Below are positions 1-8,279 of a DNA stretch of 64,000 nt, piece by piece. Position 1 is the first letter of the stretch. Every line of letters begins with the position of its first letter. Position numbers and translations under genes: made by a program. Origin of the DNA: Streptomyces halobius (GTDB lineage Bacteria > Actinomycetota > Actinomycetes > Streptomycetales > Streptomycetaceae). The notes under the pieces were generated by a model. It did no database searches and had not been told where the DNA came from. It was given only the letters and a program-made list of their open reading frames with translations. The stretch lies in contig NZ_CP086322.1 of assembly GCF_023277745.1 (NCBI RefSeq), positions 5,208,001 through 5,272,000 of the forward strand, in the 5' to 3' direction.

Positions 1-26
1 TGGTGTGGGCGCGTATCCTCGTCTGC

Positions 27-602
27 GTGCTTCTCTCAGACAAGGACATCCGGGCCGAGATCGACGCCGGTCGGGTGCGCATCGACCCCTATGACGAGTC
101 GATGGTGCAGCCGTCGAGCATCGACGTGCGGCTCGACCGCTATTTCCGGGTGTTCGAGAATCACCGCTATCCGCACATCGACCCCTCCGTCGAGCAGCCC
201 GACCTGACCCGTGAGGTCGTGCCCGAGGGCGACGAGGCGTTCATTCTGCACCCCGGTGAGTTCGTGCTGGCCTCGACGTACGAGGTCATCAGCCTGCCGG
301 ACGATCTCGCATCGCGGCTGGAGGGGAAGTCCAGTCTCGGGCGGCTGGGGCTGCTGACGCATTCGACCGCCGGATTCATCGACCCCGGGTTCAGCGGGCA
401 CGTGACGCTGGAGCTGAGCAATGTCGCGACGCTGCCGATCAAGCTGTGGCCGGGTATGAAGATCGGGCAGCTGTGCATGTTCCGGCTGACCTCGCCGGCC
501 GAGCACCCCTACGGCTCCGCGCACTACGGCTCCCGCTACCAGGGGCAGCGCGGCCCGACGCCGTCCCGGTCGTTCAAGAACTTTCACCGTACGCAGGTGT
601 GA
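27..602 (+). CDS. dcd: dCTP deaminase
   Basis: Deaminates dCTP to dUTP, feeding dUMP and thus dTMP synthesis in the cytoplasm. The 191-residue product matches the family length. Visible family features are the GKSSLGRLG block at about residues 101-109, the HVTLEL segment with the catalytic Glu near residue 129, and the C-terminal [10 protein letters not shown] nucleotide-lid sequence at about 171-180. The GTG at 27 is chosen because the protein then begins [11 protein letters not shown], the usual N-terminus. The frame remains open to position 3, but those eight residues do not look native. The gene begins only 26 nt into the window, so its promoter is not visible. Identification is firm. Confidence 0.95.
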   Translation: MLLSDKDIRAEIDAGRVRIDPYDESMVQPSSIDVRLDRYFRVFENHRYPHIDPSVEQPDLTREVVPEGDEAFILHPGEFVLASTYEVISLPDDLASRLEGKSSLGRLGLLTHSTAGFIDPGFSGHVTLELSNVATLPIKLWPGMKIGQLCMFRLTSPAEHPYGSAHYGSRYQGQRGPTPSRSFKNFHRTQV

Positions 603-743
603 CGCGGGGCGGCTGCGACGCGGGCGGCTGCGATTCGGGTCGGGCGTGACAGGGGTCGGGTGTGACTCCGGTGCGGGGAAGCGTCGCCGGTGGACGTGTG
701 GGCAGCGAAGGTCTGAGAGAGCTGAAAGATCTGAGAGAGATAC

Positions 744-1241
744 GTGCGTGACATACGGGAGAACCTGACGTACGAGCGCTTCGGCGGAGCGATCCGCGAG
801 CTGGCGCAGACGATCGCCGACGACGGGTACGAGCCCGATATCGTGCTGTCGATCGCCCGGGGTGGCGTGTTCGTCGCGGGCGGTCTGGCGTACGCGCTGG
901 ACTGCAAGAACATCCACCTGGTGAATGTGGAGTTCTACACGGGCGTCGGCACCACGCTGGAGATGCCCGTGATGCTCGCGCCGGTGCCGAACGCGATCGA
1001 CTTCTCGAAGAAGAAGGTGCTGATCGCGGATGACGTCGCGGACACCGGGAAGACACTGAAGCTGGTGCACGACTTCTGCCTGGGGACCGTGGCGGAGGTG
1101 CGCAGTGCGGTGGTCTATGAGAAGTCCCACTCGCTGGTGAAGTGCGAGTACGTGTGGAAGCGCACGGACGACTGGATCAACTTCCCGTGGAGTGTCGAGC
1201 CGCCGGTCGTACGGCGGGAGAACCAGGTGCTCGACGCCTGA
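744..1241 (+). CDS. Phosphoribosyltransferase, purine (xanthine/hypoxanthine) type
   Basis: A 165-residue cytoplasmic type I phosphoribosyltransferase. The PRPP-binding signature VLIADDVADTGKTL lies at about residues 92-105 and is preceded by a typical SIARGG loop near 37-41. The length and the lack of a regulatory domain suit hypoxanthine or xanthine salvage enzymes of the Gpt/HPRT group, but the substrate cannot be fixed from sequence alone. The start is GTG at 744. The gene lies 141 nt behind dcd on the same strand, with no obvious terminator between them, so co-transcription of two nucleotide-metabolism genes is plausible. Confidence 0.8.
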   Translation: MRDIRENLTYERFGGAIRELAQTIADDGYEPDIVLSIARGGVFVAGGLAYALDCKNIHLVNVEFYTGVGTTLEMPVMLAPVPNAIDFSKKKVLIADDVADTGKTLKLVHDFCLGTVAEVRSAVVYEKSHSLVKCEYVWKRTDDWINFPWSVEPPVVRRENQVLDA

Positions 1242-1294
1242 CGACGCCCCGACAGGGGCGGTTCAGCGGATCATGATCGGCTGGCGACGTGGCC

Positions 1295-1322
1295 CGGCGG
1301 GCGGGTGAAGACCCGCCCGCCG
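1295..1322. terminator. Strong hairpin after the phosphoribosyltransferase gene
   Basis: Arms at 1295-1306 and 1311-1322 are perfectly complementary (12 bp, core GGCGGGCGGGT) around a GAAG tetraloop. It lies 54 nt beyond the stop codon of the preceding gene and before the next start, with no clear T tract, as is usual for Streptomyces terminators. Confidence 0.75.
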
Positions 1323-1457
1323 TTGGTGTGTTGGCGTGTCGGCGAGCGATGGCCGTCCTCTTGCGCGTTTTTCGGCCAATCCCGTTCCGGGTGTTCCACC
1401 GGTGCCTTACTTCCGAGTAAATACCGGCGGTAACAGCAGACCGGAGGGGAGGCCCCA

Positions 1458-3116
1458 ATGGTGCGTGCGAGGCATGGGCGGTGGTCGGTACGTGGCGGGC
1501 GGCGGGTACGCGGCCGGCGGCCCTTACATGGACGTCGGCTGGTGGACGGACGACGGCCGGTCCGCGGGAGGCGGCTGCGGGCGGGAGCGGTGGCGTTCGG
1601 TGTGGCGGCGGCCGTGGCGATGGGGACGGCAGGCGCCGCCTCCGGGGCCACCGCGCCCGGAGCCCCCGACGCCTCTGGAACCGCCGTGGCGTCCGGCCGG
1701 GCACCGTCCGCCGAACCCCTGGCGCCCGAGCTGGAGAAGATTCGGGCGCAGGAGGCCGTCAAGCTGTACGGCGCCCCGGGTGAGCGGCCGATCGACGAGC
1801 GCAAGACCGCGTTGATCTCGCTGGGCGACAGCGAGATCTCGGGCGAGGGCGTCGGCACGTACGAGCCGGGGACCGACGGGCCCGACAACTGGTGCCACCG
1901 GTCGCCCGACGCGGCGATTCACCGCACCGGGATCGCGGCGGAGGTGACCTACAACGTCGCCTGCTCGGGCGCGTACACCGGGAACATCGTGATCGGTGGG
2001 ACCAAGCAGTACGCGGACGAGCTGGTGCAGAGCGACAGCCTGGCCATCGCGGCACGTAACACCAAGCTGAAGATGGTGCTGCTGGTGGCGGGGGCCAATG
2101 ACGATCTGCAGTTCGGGCCGGTGATGACGGACTGCGTGACGCGATGGTTCCTGTTCCAAGGCACCTGCGAGCCGAAGTACCGGCCGGGGTGGCAGGCGCG
2201 GGTCGACGGGCTGGTCCCGAAGGTCGAGCGGACGGTGCACGACCTGCGGACGGTGATGCGGGACGCGGGCTACGCGGACGGCGACTACCGGCTCGTGGTG
2301 ATGTCGTATCCGAGTCCGATCGGGCCGGATGTGGAGGACAACCCGGACTTCCCCGGGAAGCTGCCGGGCGGCTGCACGGGCTACACCTCTGACGCGGGCT
2401 GGGGACGTAACGCGGCCGTGCCGGCCTTCGAGCGGGGCATACGGAAGGTCGCCCAGGAAACCGGCGCCACCTATCTCGACGCCTCGCGGCTCTTCCACGG
2501 GCACGAGGTGTGCATGGAGGCGACCTGGGCCCGCGGCCTGTACGTCGATGTCGCCAACCCCTTCCCGCCGGATGCCAATTCCGTACGCCAGTCCTTCCAC
2601 CCCAACGCCGCGGGCCACGGCGCCTTCGCGACCTGTCTCACCCAGCTCTACGCGGCGCCGGGGCTGCGCGAGGCGTCCTGCGCGGATCCGGCGAGCACCG
2701 GACGGCCGAAGCTGTACGCCGGGGCCTGGGACGATGCGTACCGACCGCTGAAGAACGCGGGCACGGGCAGCTGTGTGGACGCGGCCGGCGGCGGCACCCG
2801 GAACGGCACGGTGGTCGGCGGCTGGGACTGCACCGGGCAGCGCCATCAGAGCTGGTGGTACGACCCGGAGCAGCGGTCGGTGCATAGCGAGCTGACCCAG
2901 GACCGGTGCCTGGACGTGCCGGAGGGGCGCTATGAGCCGGGCGTCGGCCTGGTGCTGTGGAACTGCTCGGGCGCGGCCAACCAGCAGTTCGTGCGGGCGG
3001 ACGGCGGTACGGTCCGGCCGGCCGTCGCGCAGTCGCTGTGCCTGACGCTGGCCTCGACGAAGGACGCGCTGCGGCTTCAGCCCTGTGATGGCTCGGATAC
3101 GCAGCGTTTCACGTGA
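1458..3116 (+). CDS. Secreted SGNH/GDSL hydrolase with C-terminal ricin-B lectin domain
   Basis: A predicted extracellular esterase/lipase of the SGNH superfamily, 552 residues. The catalytic blocks are GDSEISGEG with the nucleophile Ser near residue 125 (block I), GAND near 212-215 (block III) and HPNAAGH near 381 (block V, catalytic His). Residues from about 431 to the end form a ricin-B/CBM13-like beta-trefoil with QxW-like positions, suggesting carbohydrate binding. The N-terminus is odd: about 41 residues with 17 arginines in repeated GRR units precede the hydrophobic stretch at about 42-65, so export may use the Tat route. A GGAGGG site lies 9 nt before the ATG. The stop codon lies inside a parS site. 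Substrate unknown. Confidence 0.88.
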   Translation: MVRARHGRWSVRGGRRVRGRRPLHGRRLVDGRRPVRGRRLRAGAVAFGVAAAVAMGTAGAASGATAPGAPDASGTAVASGRAPSAEPLAPELEKIRAQEAVKLYGAPGERPIDERKTALISLGDSEISGEGVGTYEPGTDGPDNWCHRSPDAAIHRTGIAAEVTYNVACSGAYTGNIVIGGTKQYADELVQSDSLAIAARNTKLKMVLLVAGANDDLQFGPVMTDCVTRWFLFQGTCEPKYRPGWQARVDGLVPKVERTVHDLRTVMRDAGYADGDYRLVVMSYPSPIGPDVEDNPDFPGKLPGGCTGYTSDAGWGRNAAVPAFERGIRKVAQETGATYLDASRLFHGHEVCMEATWARGLYVDVANPFPPDANSVRQSFHPNAAGHGAFATCLTQLYAAPGLREASCADPASTGRPKLYAGAWDDAYRPLKNAGTGSCVDAAGGGTRNGTVVGGWDCTGQRHQSWWYDPEQRSVHSELTQDRCLDVPEGRYEPGVGLVLWNCSGAANQQFVRADGGTVRPAVAQSLCLTLASTKDALRLQPCDGSDTQRFT

Positions 3117-3119
3117 AAC
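3106..3119. other. parS site 1 (ParB-binding sequence)
   Basis: Exact palindrome GTTTCACGTGAAAC, the established Streptomyces parS consensus. It overlaps the end of the SGNH hydrolase gene, and the TGA stop at 3114-3116 is part of the site. ParB binding here is inferred from the perfect match. Confidence 0.9.
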
Positions 3120-3380
3120 ATCGTCGTACGCCGAGGAGTTCGGGCCGGGAGTTCGGGCCGGGAGCTTGGGCGACGACTGCCTACGTGGTGAGCAGTGTGT
3201 GGGCTGTGAGGAGTGTGTAGGTGGTGAGGGACGCACGGGCGGTGTGCAGTCCGTAGGCGCGGTGAGTAGTACGCAGGTGGTGCGTAGGCCGTACGCGGTG
3301 AGCAGGGAAGTAGGTGGCAGGTAGTCCGCGTAGCGCGCACCTGGCGAAAGGCATCCGGCGAGAGGCGTCTGGCGACCAGT
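3117..3380. repeat. Degenerate GTAGG/GGTGAGNAG-rich non-coding stretch
   Basis: Between parS site 1 and the convergent terminator, the G/T-rich strand shows many irregular copies of short words such as GGTGAGCAG, GGTGAGTAG, GTGTGTAGG and CCGTAGGC. No reading frame here resembles a protein. It reads as slippage-prone filler between convergent genes. Confidence 0.5.
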
Positions 3381-3450
3381 CCGTACGCAGACATGGAAGG
3401 GCCCCGCTCCGAGCAATGCCGGAGCAGGGCCCTTCCATGTCTGCGTACGG
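3381..3450. terminator. Bidirectional terminator with a 30-bp stem
   Basis: Arms 3381-3410 and 3421-3450 are complementary over 30 bp with a single mismatch, around a 10-nt loop. It lies between two convergent genes (SGNH hydrolase, Yip1 protein) and begins only 3 nt beyond the Yip1 stop, so it should end transcription from both sides. Confidence 0.85.
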
Positions 3451-3453
3451 GCG

Positions 3454-4404
3454 TTACAGCGTGCCGAGCTTGACCAGGGCGAGCAGCGCGACCAGCTGGA
3501 TCGCGGCGGCACCCAGCGCCTTGGGCCAGGGCAGGTCGTGCGACTTGCTGACCATGGAGGTGAAGAGATAGCCGGCCGCGAGCCAGGTGAGCCAGCCGAT
3601 GACCTGCACCAGGGTGCTGTCACCGCCGAGGAACATCGCGAAGATCAGTCGGGGTGCGTCCGAGACCGACATGATCAGCATGGACAGGCCGATGGTCGGC
3701 GCCCAGGCGCCGTCGCCACCGAGCTGGCGGGCCATGGTGTGGGTGACCGCGCCCAGGATCAGACCGCCGATGATGAACATCACGCCGGTGATCAGCACCC
3801 ACGGGATGCTGTTGCCGAGCGTGGCGTTCAGCACATCCTCGCGGGCCTTGTCGAATCCGAAGACGGCCAGCAGACCGTAGAGGAAGGTGACGGTCAGTGC
3901 CGGGCCCCACACGGTGTGGTCCCGCATCTGCCAGAAGGTGGGTGCGGGGCGCAGCACGATGCCGGACAGCAGCTGCTTCCAGTGCAACCGGGGGCCGGCC
4001 GGCGGGGCGGTGGTCTGGCCGGCGCGGTAGGTGCCGCCGTCGGCGTACTGGCCGTCGGGGCCGTGGCCGCCGTTGTACTGGTCCGGATACGGTCCGTACG
4101 CGTCCGGGGCCTCGCCGACGCGGAACTGCTGGGTGTGGCCGGGGGTGTTGTCATTGGCGTACGGCGCGTAGGACTGCTGCTGAGCCTGGTAGCCGCCGTC
4201 GCCGAAGTACTCGGGCTCGTCGTGCTGTCCGTGCGGCCGGCCGCTGTATTGCTGCGGTTGCGGAGAGTGCTGCCACTGCCCATGCGGCGGCGGGGGCTGC
4301 TGCCCGTACGGTCCCTGCTGTCCGTACGGGGCCTGCTGCCCCGGCTGCTGCCCGTCCTGCGCGGTGCGGGGATCCCGTCCGCGACCCATCCTGAATCCAG
4401 CCAC
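3454..4404 (-). CDS. Yip1-domain integral membrane protein
   Basis: A 316-residue protein with two parts. Residues 1 to about 140 are a low-complexity Gln/Pro/Gly/Tyr tail (repeated PYGQQ units) that should be cytoplasmic and disordered. The rest holds about five hydrophobic segments in the pattern of actinobacterial Yip1-family proteins, including FWQMRDHTVWGPALTVTFL. Yip1 proteins act in membrane trafficking in eukaryotes; the bacterial role is not known. The start is GTG at 4404; an ATG at 4389 in the same frame is an alternative. It converges on the SGNH hydrolase and shares its terminator. Confidence 0.75.
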   Translation of the reverse strand: MAGFRMGRGRDPRTAQDGQQPGQQAPYGQQGPYGQQPPPPHGQWQHSPQPQQYSGRPHGQHDEPEYFGDGGYQAQQQSYAPYANDNTPGHTQQFRVGEAPDAYGPYPDQYNGGHGPDGQYADGGTYRAGQTTAPPAGPRLHWKQLLSGIVLRPAPTFWQMRDHTVWGPALTVTFLYGLLAVFGFDKAREDVLNATLGNSIPWVLITGVMFIIGGLILGAVTHTMARQLGGDGAWAPTIGLSMLIMSVSDAPRLIFAMFLGGDSTLVQVIGWLTWLAAGYLFTSMVSKSHDLPWPKALGAAAIQLVALLALVKLGTL

Positions 4405-4572
4405 GCCTTCGAAAGTACCTGGTCTGCGCGGCCGCGGTGGCGGAGCGGGGCACTGGGCGGGGGTTTGCTGCTGAGCTGTGACATCCCCTAGGGGTAACCC
4501 TTAAGGGTTGGTCAAAGGGGGCCCTTAGGGGTTGTGTGGACCCCTTGCAGGCCACAACGGGGTGGGCTCGGG

Positions 4573-4700
4573 GTGGTATTCCCGCTCGGGGCGCTGTTTC
4601 CGTCTGGGGTAGGTGCTTCCGCCCAGGAGGGTGTTTCCGCCTGGGATGGTGCTTCCGTCTCGGGGTGGTGCTTCCGTCTCGGGGGGTGCTCCCTCGAAGG
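4573..4700. repeat. Degenerate 18-19-bp tandem repeat (about 7 units)
   Basis: Units resemble TGGTGCTTCCGTCTCGGGG. The two best copies start at 4647 and 4666, and diverged copies start near 4573, 4591, 4610, 4629 and 4683. Non-coding. Confidence 0.7.
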
Positions 4701-4871
4701 GGGCTGCCCGGGGTGCGGTCTGGCCTCAGGCGCGGCCTGGGTTCAGGGGCGCTCTCTGCCGTGCCGTCACCTGCCATGTCGTCAGGCTCGGTGCGCGGCA
4801 GGGCTTCGGCAGCCGCATCAAGACGTAGGTATGCGCCAACACGGCGGCCGACAAAGCCCGTTCAATCCCGC

Positions 4872-4943
4872 AACCCGCTCAACCCGCTCAACCCGCTCAA
4901 CCCGCTCAACCCGCTCAACCCGCTCAACCCGCTCAACCCGCTC
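4872..4943. repeat. Perfect 9-bp tandem repeat, 8 units
   Basis: Eight identical head-to-tail copies of AACCCGCTC starting every 9 nt from 4872 to 4935. The 9-nt period preserves frame (N-P-L on the plus strand, E-R-V on the minus strand), but no plausible gene contains it. Copy number is likely variable between strains. Confidence 0.9.
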
Positions 4944-5006
4944 AGCTCGGTGAATGCCTGATACGGCTGCTCGCTGCCGCGAGCGCTGGCCGTTCTGCAT
5001 GCCGTT

Positions 5007-5363
5007 CTACAGAGGGCACTGGCCCGGGTAGACGGAGTGGGCCGTGAATTCGAGCCGGCGCACGGTCTCGCCCTGGTCGAGCTGATGGTGAATGCCCCGG
5101 AAACCCATGCCCTCGAAGAAGCACCAGGGGTACGCGGTTCGGTTCTGCGCGCTCTGGACGCCGTAGGGGATGAAGCCGTCATCGGCGAACAGTGGCCTCA
5201 GCTGTCCGCTACCGCCTGGCCCGGTCCACGTGCAGACCGTGTAGACAAAGGGGCAGTGCAGCGGGGCGTCGGCCTGTGCCTGGCTCGCCGGGACGACGGC
5301 CATCCCTAGAGCCGCGGCGGCAACCGCGGAAAACGTCGTCAACTTCCGCAACATGCGCTTCAT
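5007..5363 (-). CDS. Small secreted Cys-containing protein, peptidase-inhibitor-I36-like
   Basis: A 118-residue exported protein. A clear Sec signal peptide covers about residues 1-32 (basic start MKRMLRK, hydrophobic core, ASQAQA cleavage region). The mature part is about 86 residues with cysteines in CPF, VCTW, PWCFF and GQCPL contexts and a beta-rich, Gly/aromatic pattern like small beta-gamma-crystallin-fold inhibitors of family I36 (Streptomyces metalloproteinase inhibitor type). No residue proves inhibitory activity, so this is a weak family placement. It could equally be a generic secreted small protein. It stands alone between repeat-rich intergenic regions. Confidence 0.6.
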   Translation of the reverse strand: MKRMLRKLTTFSAVAAAALGMAVVPASQAQADAPLHCPFVYTVCTWTGPGGSGQLRPLFADDGFIPYGVQSAQNRTAYPWCFFEGMGFRGIHHQLDQGETVRRLEFTAHSVYPGQCPL

Positions 5364-5544
5364 TTACGTGTCCCCTCCTGTCGTGTGCGCCCATCTGGGG
5401 CGTGACGGTGGGTACGTTAATGAATGCGTACAGTGCGCACTCGGGGTTGTGGGCGGCTCACACGAATGAGTCAAGGGCCGCTGTTCAAACCCGGAGAAGG
5501 GGCGTGGCAGGCGTTTCCAGCCATAACACCCATTAACCGCGTCC

Positions 5545-5600
5545 CATCAACCACGCCTCATGAACCACGCCTCATGAACCACGCCCCATGAATCACGCCC
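5545..5600. repeat. 14-bp tandem repeat, 4 units
   Basis: Four head-to-tail copies close to CATGAACCACGCCT starting at 5545, 5559, 5573 and 5587, with one or two substitutions in the outer units. Non-coding. Confidence 0.8.
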
Positions 5601-5651
5601 CACCCTCCGCCCCAAACTCCCCGGCCCCAGCTCCCACCCCACCACACACCA

Positions 5652-5686
5652 AACGGCCGGCCCCGCACTCCGCAGGACCGGCCGTT
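5652..5686. terminator. Terminator of the Fe-S oxidoreductase gene
   Basis: Arms 5652-5663 and 5675-5686 pair over 12 bp with one mismatch (core AACGGCCGG). The hairpin lies just beyond the minus-strand stop codon at 5704. Confidence 0.7.
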
Positions 5687-5703
5687 CCGATGACGTCGCG
5701 CCG

Positions 5704-7971
5704 CTACTTCACCGGCTCAGGCTGCGGCGCGTCCTCCGACTCCGGCTCGCCCGCCGGGTCGAGGGGGGTCCTGACGGACTCCAGCAGCAGCTGGGCCACG
5801 TCGACGACCTGCACCGACTCCTTCGCCTGGCCGTCGTTCTTCTTGCCGTTGACCGAGTCGGTCAGCATGACGAGGCAGAACGGGCAGGCCGTCGAGACGA
5901 TGTCGGGGTTCAGCGACAGCGCTTCATCGACGCGCTCGTTGTTGATGCGCTTGCCGATGCGCTCTTCCATCCACATCCGCGCGCCACCGGCGCCACAGCA
6001 GAAGCCGCGCTCCTTGTGGCGGTGCATCTCCTCGTTGCGCAGGCCCGGCACGTTGGCGATGATCTCGCGCGGCGGGGTGTAGACCTTGTTGTGGCGGCCC
6101 AGGTAGCAGGGGTCGTGGTAGGTGATCAGACCCTCGACCGGGGTGACGGGGATGAGTTTGCCCTCGTCCACCAGGTGCTGCAGCAGCTGCGTGTGGTGGA
6201 TGACCTCGTACTCGCCGCCGAGCTGCGGGTACTCGTTCGCGATGGTGTTGAAGCAGTGCGGGCAGGTCGCGACGATCTTCTTCGACGACTTCGGCTTCTT
6301 GGTCGACTCGTCCTCGTCGTCCTCGCCGAAGGCCGCGTTGAGGGTCGCCACGTTCTCGGCGCCGAGCTGCTGGAACAGGAACTCGTTGCCCAGACGGCGC
6401 GGGGAGTCACCGGTGCACTTCTCGTCGCCGCCCATGATGGCGAACTTGACGCCCGCGATGTGGAGGAGTTCGGCAAAGGCCTTCGTCGTCTTCTTGGCGC
6501 GGTCCTCCAGGGCGCCGGCGCAGCCGACCCAGTAGAGGTACTCGACCTCGGTGAGGTCCTCGACGTCCTTGCCGACGACCGGGACCTCGAAGTCGACCTC
6601 CTTGGTCCAGGCGAGCCGCTGCTTCTTGGCCAGGCCCCAGGGGTTGCCCTTCTTCTCCAGGTTCTTGAGCATCGTGCTCGCCTCGGACGGGAACGACGAC
6701 TCGATCATGACCTGGTAGCGGCGCATGTCGACGATGTGGTCGATGTGCTCGATGTCGACCGGGCACTGCTCGACGCAGGCGCCGCAGGTGGTGCAGGACC
6801 ACAGGACGTCCGGATCGATGACGCCGTTCTCCTCCAGTGTCCCGACCAGCGGGCGCTCGGCCTCGGCGAGGGCCGACGCCGGGACGTCCTTCAGCTGCTC
6901 GGCGGACGCCGTCTCGTTGCCTTCCATGTCCTTGCCGCCGCCCGCGAGCAGGTACGGGGCCTTGGCGTGCGCGTGGTCGCGCAGCGACATGATCAGGAGC
7001 TTGGGGGAGAGCGGCTTGCCGGTGTTCCAGGCGGGGCACTGCGACTGGCAGCGGCCGCACTCGGTGCAGGTGGAGAAGTCGAGCAGGCCCTTCCAGGAGA
7101 AGTGCTCGATCTGCGAGACGCCGAACTGGTCGTCCTCGCCCGGGTCCTCGAAGTCGATCGGCTTGCCGCCGGTGGTCATCGGCTGCAGCGCGCCGAGCGC
7201 CACATCGCCGTCCGCCTCGCGCTTGAACCAGATGTTGGGGAAGGCCAGGAAGCGGTGCCAGGCGACGCCCATGTCGGTCTTGAGGGCGACCGTGATCATC
7301 CAGATGAAGGACGTCGCGATCTTGATCATCGCGAAGAGGTAGGTGAGGTTCTGCAGGGTGCCGACGCTCAGCCCCTTGAAGAACGCGACCAGCGGATACG
7401 AGGCGAAGAACGCGGGCTCGTAGTGGTCGACGCCGTGCTGGGCGCCCTCCAGGGCGTGCAGCGTGACGATGCAGATGCCGACGATCAGGATGACGGCCTC
7501 GACGAAGTACGCCTGACCGGTGTTGGAGCCCGCGAAGCGGGACTTTCGGCCCGCGCCGCCCGGCCGGTTCAGCTGCCGGATGACGATCAGGGTGAGGATG
7601 CCCAGGGTCGTCATCATGCCCATGCCCTCGACCCACATCTCCCACGGCAGCCAGGTACCGATGAAGGGGATCACCCAGTCGGCCTTGAAGAGCTGGCCGA
7701 TGGCGTTGGCGATGGTCAGCAGCAGGGAGAAGAAGCCCACTGCCACGAACCAGTGCGCCACGCCGACGATGCCCCAGCGGTTCATCCGGGTGTGGCCGAG
7801 GAACTCCCTGACCACGGTGACGGTGCGCTGCACGGGGTCGTTGGTCCGGGAACCGGCGGGTACTGGCTGGCCAACGCGCATGGAGCGGTAGATCTGCGCG
7901 ATGGCACGGCCGAACAGCGCGACGCCTACCGCGATGAGGACCAGCGACACGATGATCGCGGCGAGTTGCAT
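5704..7971 (-). CDS. Membrane-bound Fe-S oxidoreductase, heterodisulfide-reductase-like
   Basis: A 755-residue membrane redox protein. Residues 1 to about 250 contain several transmembrane helices with conserved His residues, resembling a NarI/HdrE-type heme b anchor. Two [4Fe-4S] ferredoxin motifs follow: CTECGRCQSQCP at about 302-313 and CTTCGACVEQCP at about 393-404. Two CCG (cysteine-rich) domains come last, near 481-521 and 620-662 (DPCYLGRHN, GFCCGAGG), as in HdrD and glycolate oxidase GlpC subunits. Homologs are widespread in actinobacteria (Mycobacterium Rv0338c type); their exact electron donor and acceptor are unclear. It stands alone, divergent from dnaK, with a GAGGAG ribosome site before the ATG. 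Confidence 0.88.
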   Translation of the reverse strand: MQLAAIIVSLVLIAVGVALFGRAIAQIYRSMRVGQPVPAGSRTNDPVQRTVTVVREFLGHTRMNRWGIVGVAHWFVAVGFFSLLLTIANAIGQLFKADWVIPFIGTWLPWEMWVEGMGMMTTLGILTLIVIRQLNRPGGAGRKSRFAGSNTGQAYFVEAVILIVGICIVTLHALEGAQHGVDHYEPAFFASYPLVAFFKGLSVGTLQNLTYLFAMIKIATSFIWMITVALKTDMGVAWHRFLAFPNIWFKREADGDVALGALQPMTTGGKPIDFEDPGEDDQFGVSQIEHFSWKGLLDFSTCTECGRCQSQCPAWNTGKPLSPKLLIMSLRDHAHAKAPYLLAGGGKDMEGNETASAEQLKDVPASALAEAERPLVGTLEENGVIDPDVLWSCTTCGACVEQCPVDIEHIDHIVDMRRYQVMIESSFPSEASTMLKNLEKKGNPWGLAKKQRLAWTKEVDFEVPVVGKDVEDLTEVEYLYWVGCAGALEDRAKKTTKAFAELLHIAGVKFAIMGGDEKCTGDSPRRLGNEFLFQQLGAENVATLNAAFGEDDEDESTKKPKSSKKIVATCPHCFNTIANEYPQLGGEYEVIHHTQLLQHLVDEGKLIPVTPVEGLITYHDPCYLGRHNKVYTPPREIIANVPGLRNEEMHRHKERGFCCGAGGARMWMEERIGKRINNERVDEALSLNPDIVSTACPFCLVMLTDSVNGKKNDGQAKESVQVVDVAQLLLESVRTPLDPAGEPESEDAPQPEPVK

Positions 7972-8279
7972 GGACGGCTCCTCGTGCCTGCGAGAGCGGA
8001 AAACTAAGCGGAACTACTAAGCGGTAACTTTTCGGGTCTGCGCTGAGGTTACCCAGTATCCGGGGCCCCATGAAGTCGCCCGGCCGGTGATCTGCGTCGC
8101 GCAGGCAACCCTCTGTTGGCCCCTGGCGTCTACGGTTGGCCCTGGCGTCTATGGTGGCAAGTCGGTGGACGGTAAGGCCGACATAAAAGTTGAGTCACTC
8201 TGGCTCACCTCTGTTGACAGGCTTCCATCGATGCTGCACTCTTGAGCCTGTTCCACTCAAGTCAGCTGGAGGAATTGAA
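7972..8279. promoter_or_regulatory. Divergent promoter region of the Fe-S oxidoreductase and dnaK
   Basis: About 308 nt without a gene. The dnaK side carries a TTGACA -35-like hexamer at 8214-8219 and a CACTCT -10-like hexamer at 8237-8242 (17-nt spacer), overlapping the HspR site listed separately. A degenerate second HspR-like repeat (GTTGAGT-N7-GCTCACC) lies at 8189-8209. The dnaK ribosome site CTGGAGGAA is at 8266-8274. Confidence 0.6.
8241..8261. promoter_or_regulatory. HspR operator (HAIR) of the dnaK operon
   Basis: CTTGAGC-N7-ACTCAAG matches the HAIR consensus CTTGAGT-N7-ACTCAAG with one substitution. It lies about 20 nt before the dnaK start and overlaps the likely -10 region. HspR, encoded last in this operon, represses at such sites together with DnaK as co-repressor in Streptomyces. 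Confidence 0.9.

Larger units (their letters stand above)
4405..5006. other. 602-nt intergenic region rich in short repeats
   Basis: No convincing gene. Just upstream of the Yip1 start lie short palindromic words built on CCCTTAAGGG and CCCTTAGGGG (about 4488-4535). They are followed by two tandem repeat tracts listed separately (4573-4700 and 4872-4943). Reading frames crossing this interval are open only because the repeats lack stops. Confidence 0.6.
5364..5703. other. 340-nt intergenic region
   Basis: Holds the promoter side of the small secreted protein gene (start at 5363), a 14-bp tandem repeat (5545-5600), and the terminator of the Fe-S oxidoreductase gene. Nothing coding is apparent. 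Confidence 0.6.

Noticed and set aside
36-1130. 364-codon open frame antisense to dcd and the phosphoribosyltransferase
   Set aside because: Covers two firm genes on the other strand, with shadow-like composition.
1524-3623. 699-codon open frame antisense to the SGNH hydrolase
   Set aside because: Arg/Pro/His-rich composition typical of GC-skew shadows, no domain, and it crosses the convergent region.
4872-4943. CRISPR array
   Set aside because: Repeats are 9 bp with no spacers; no cas genes in the window.
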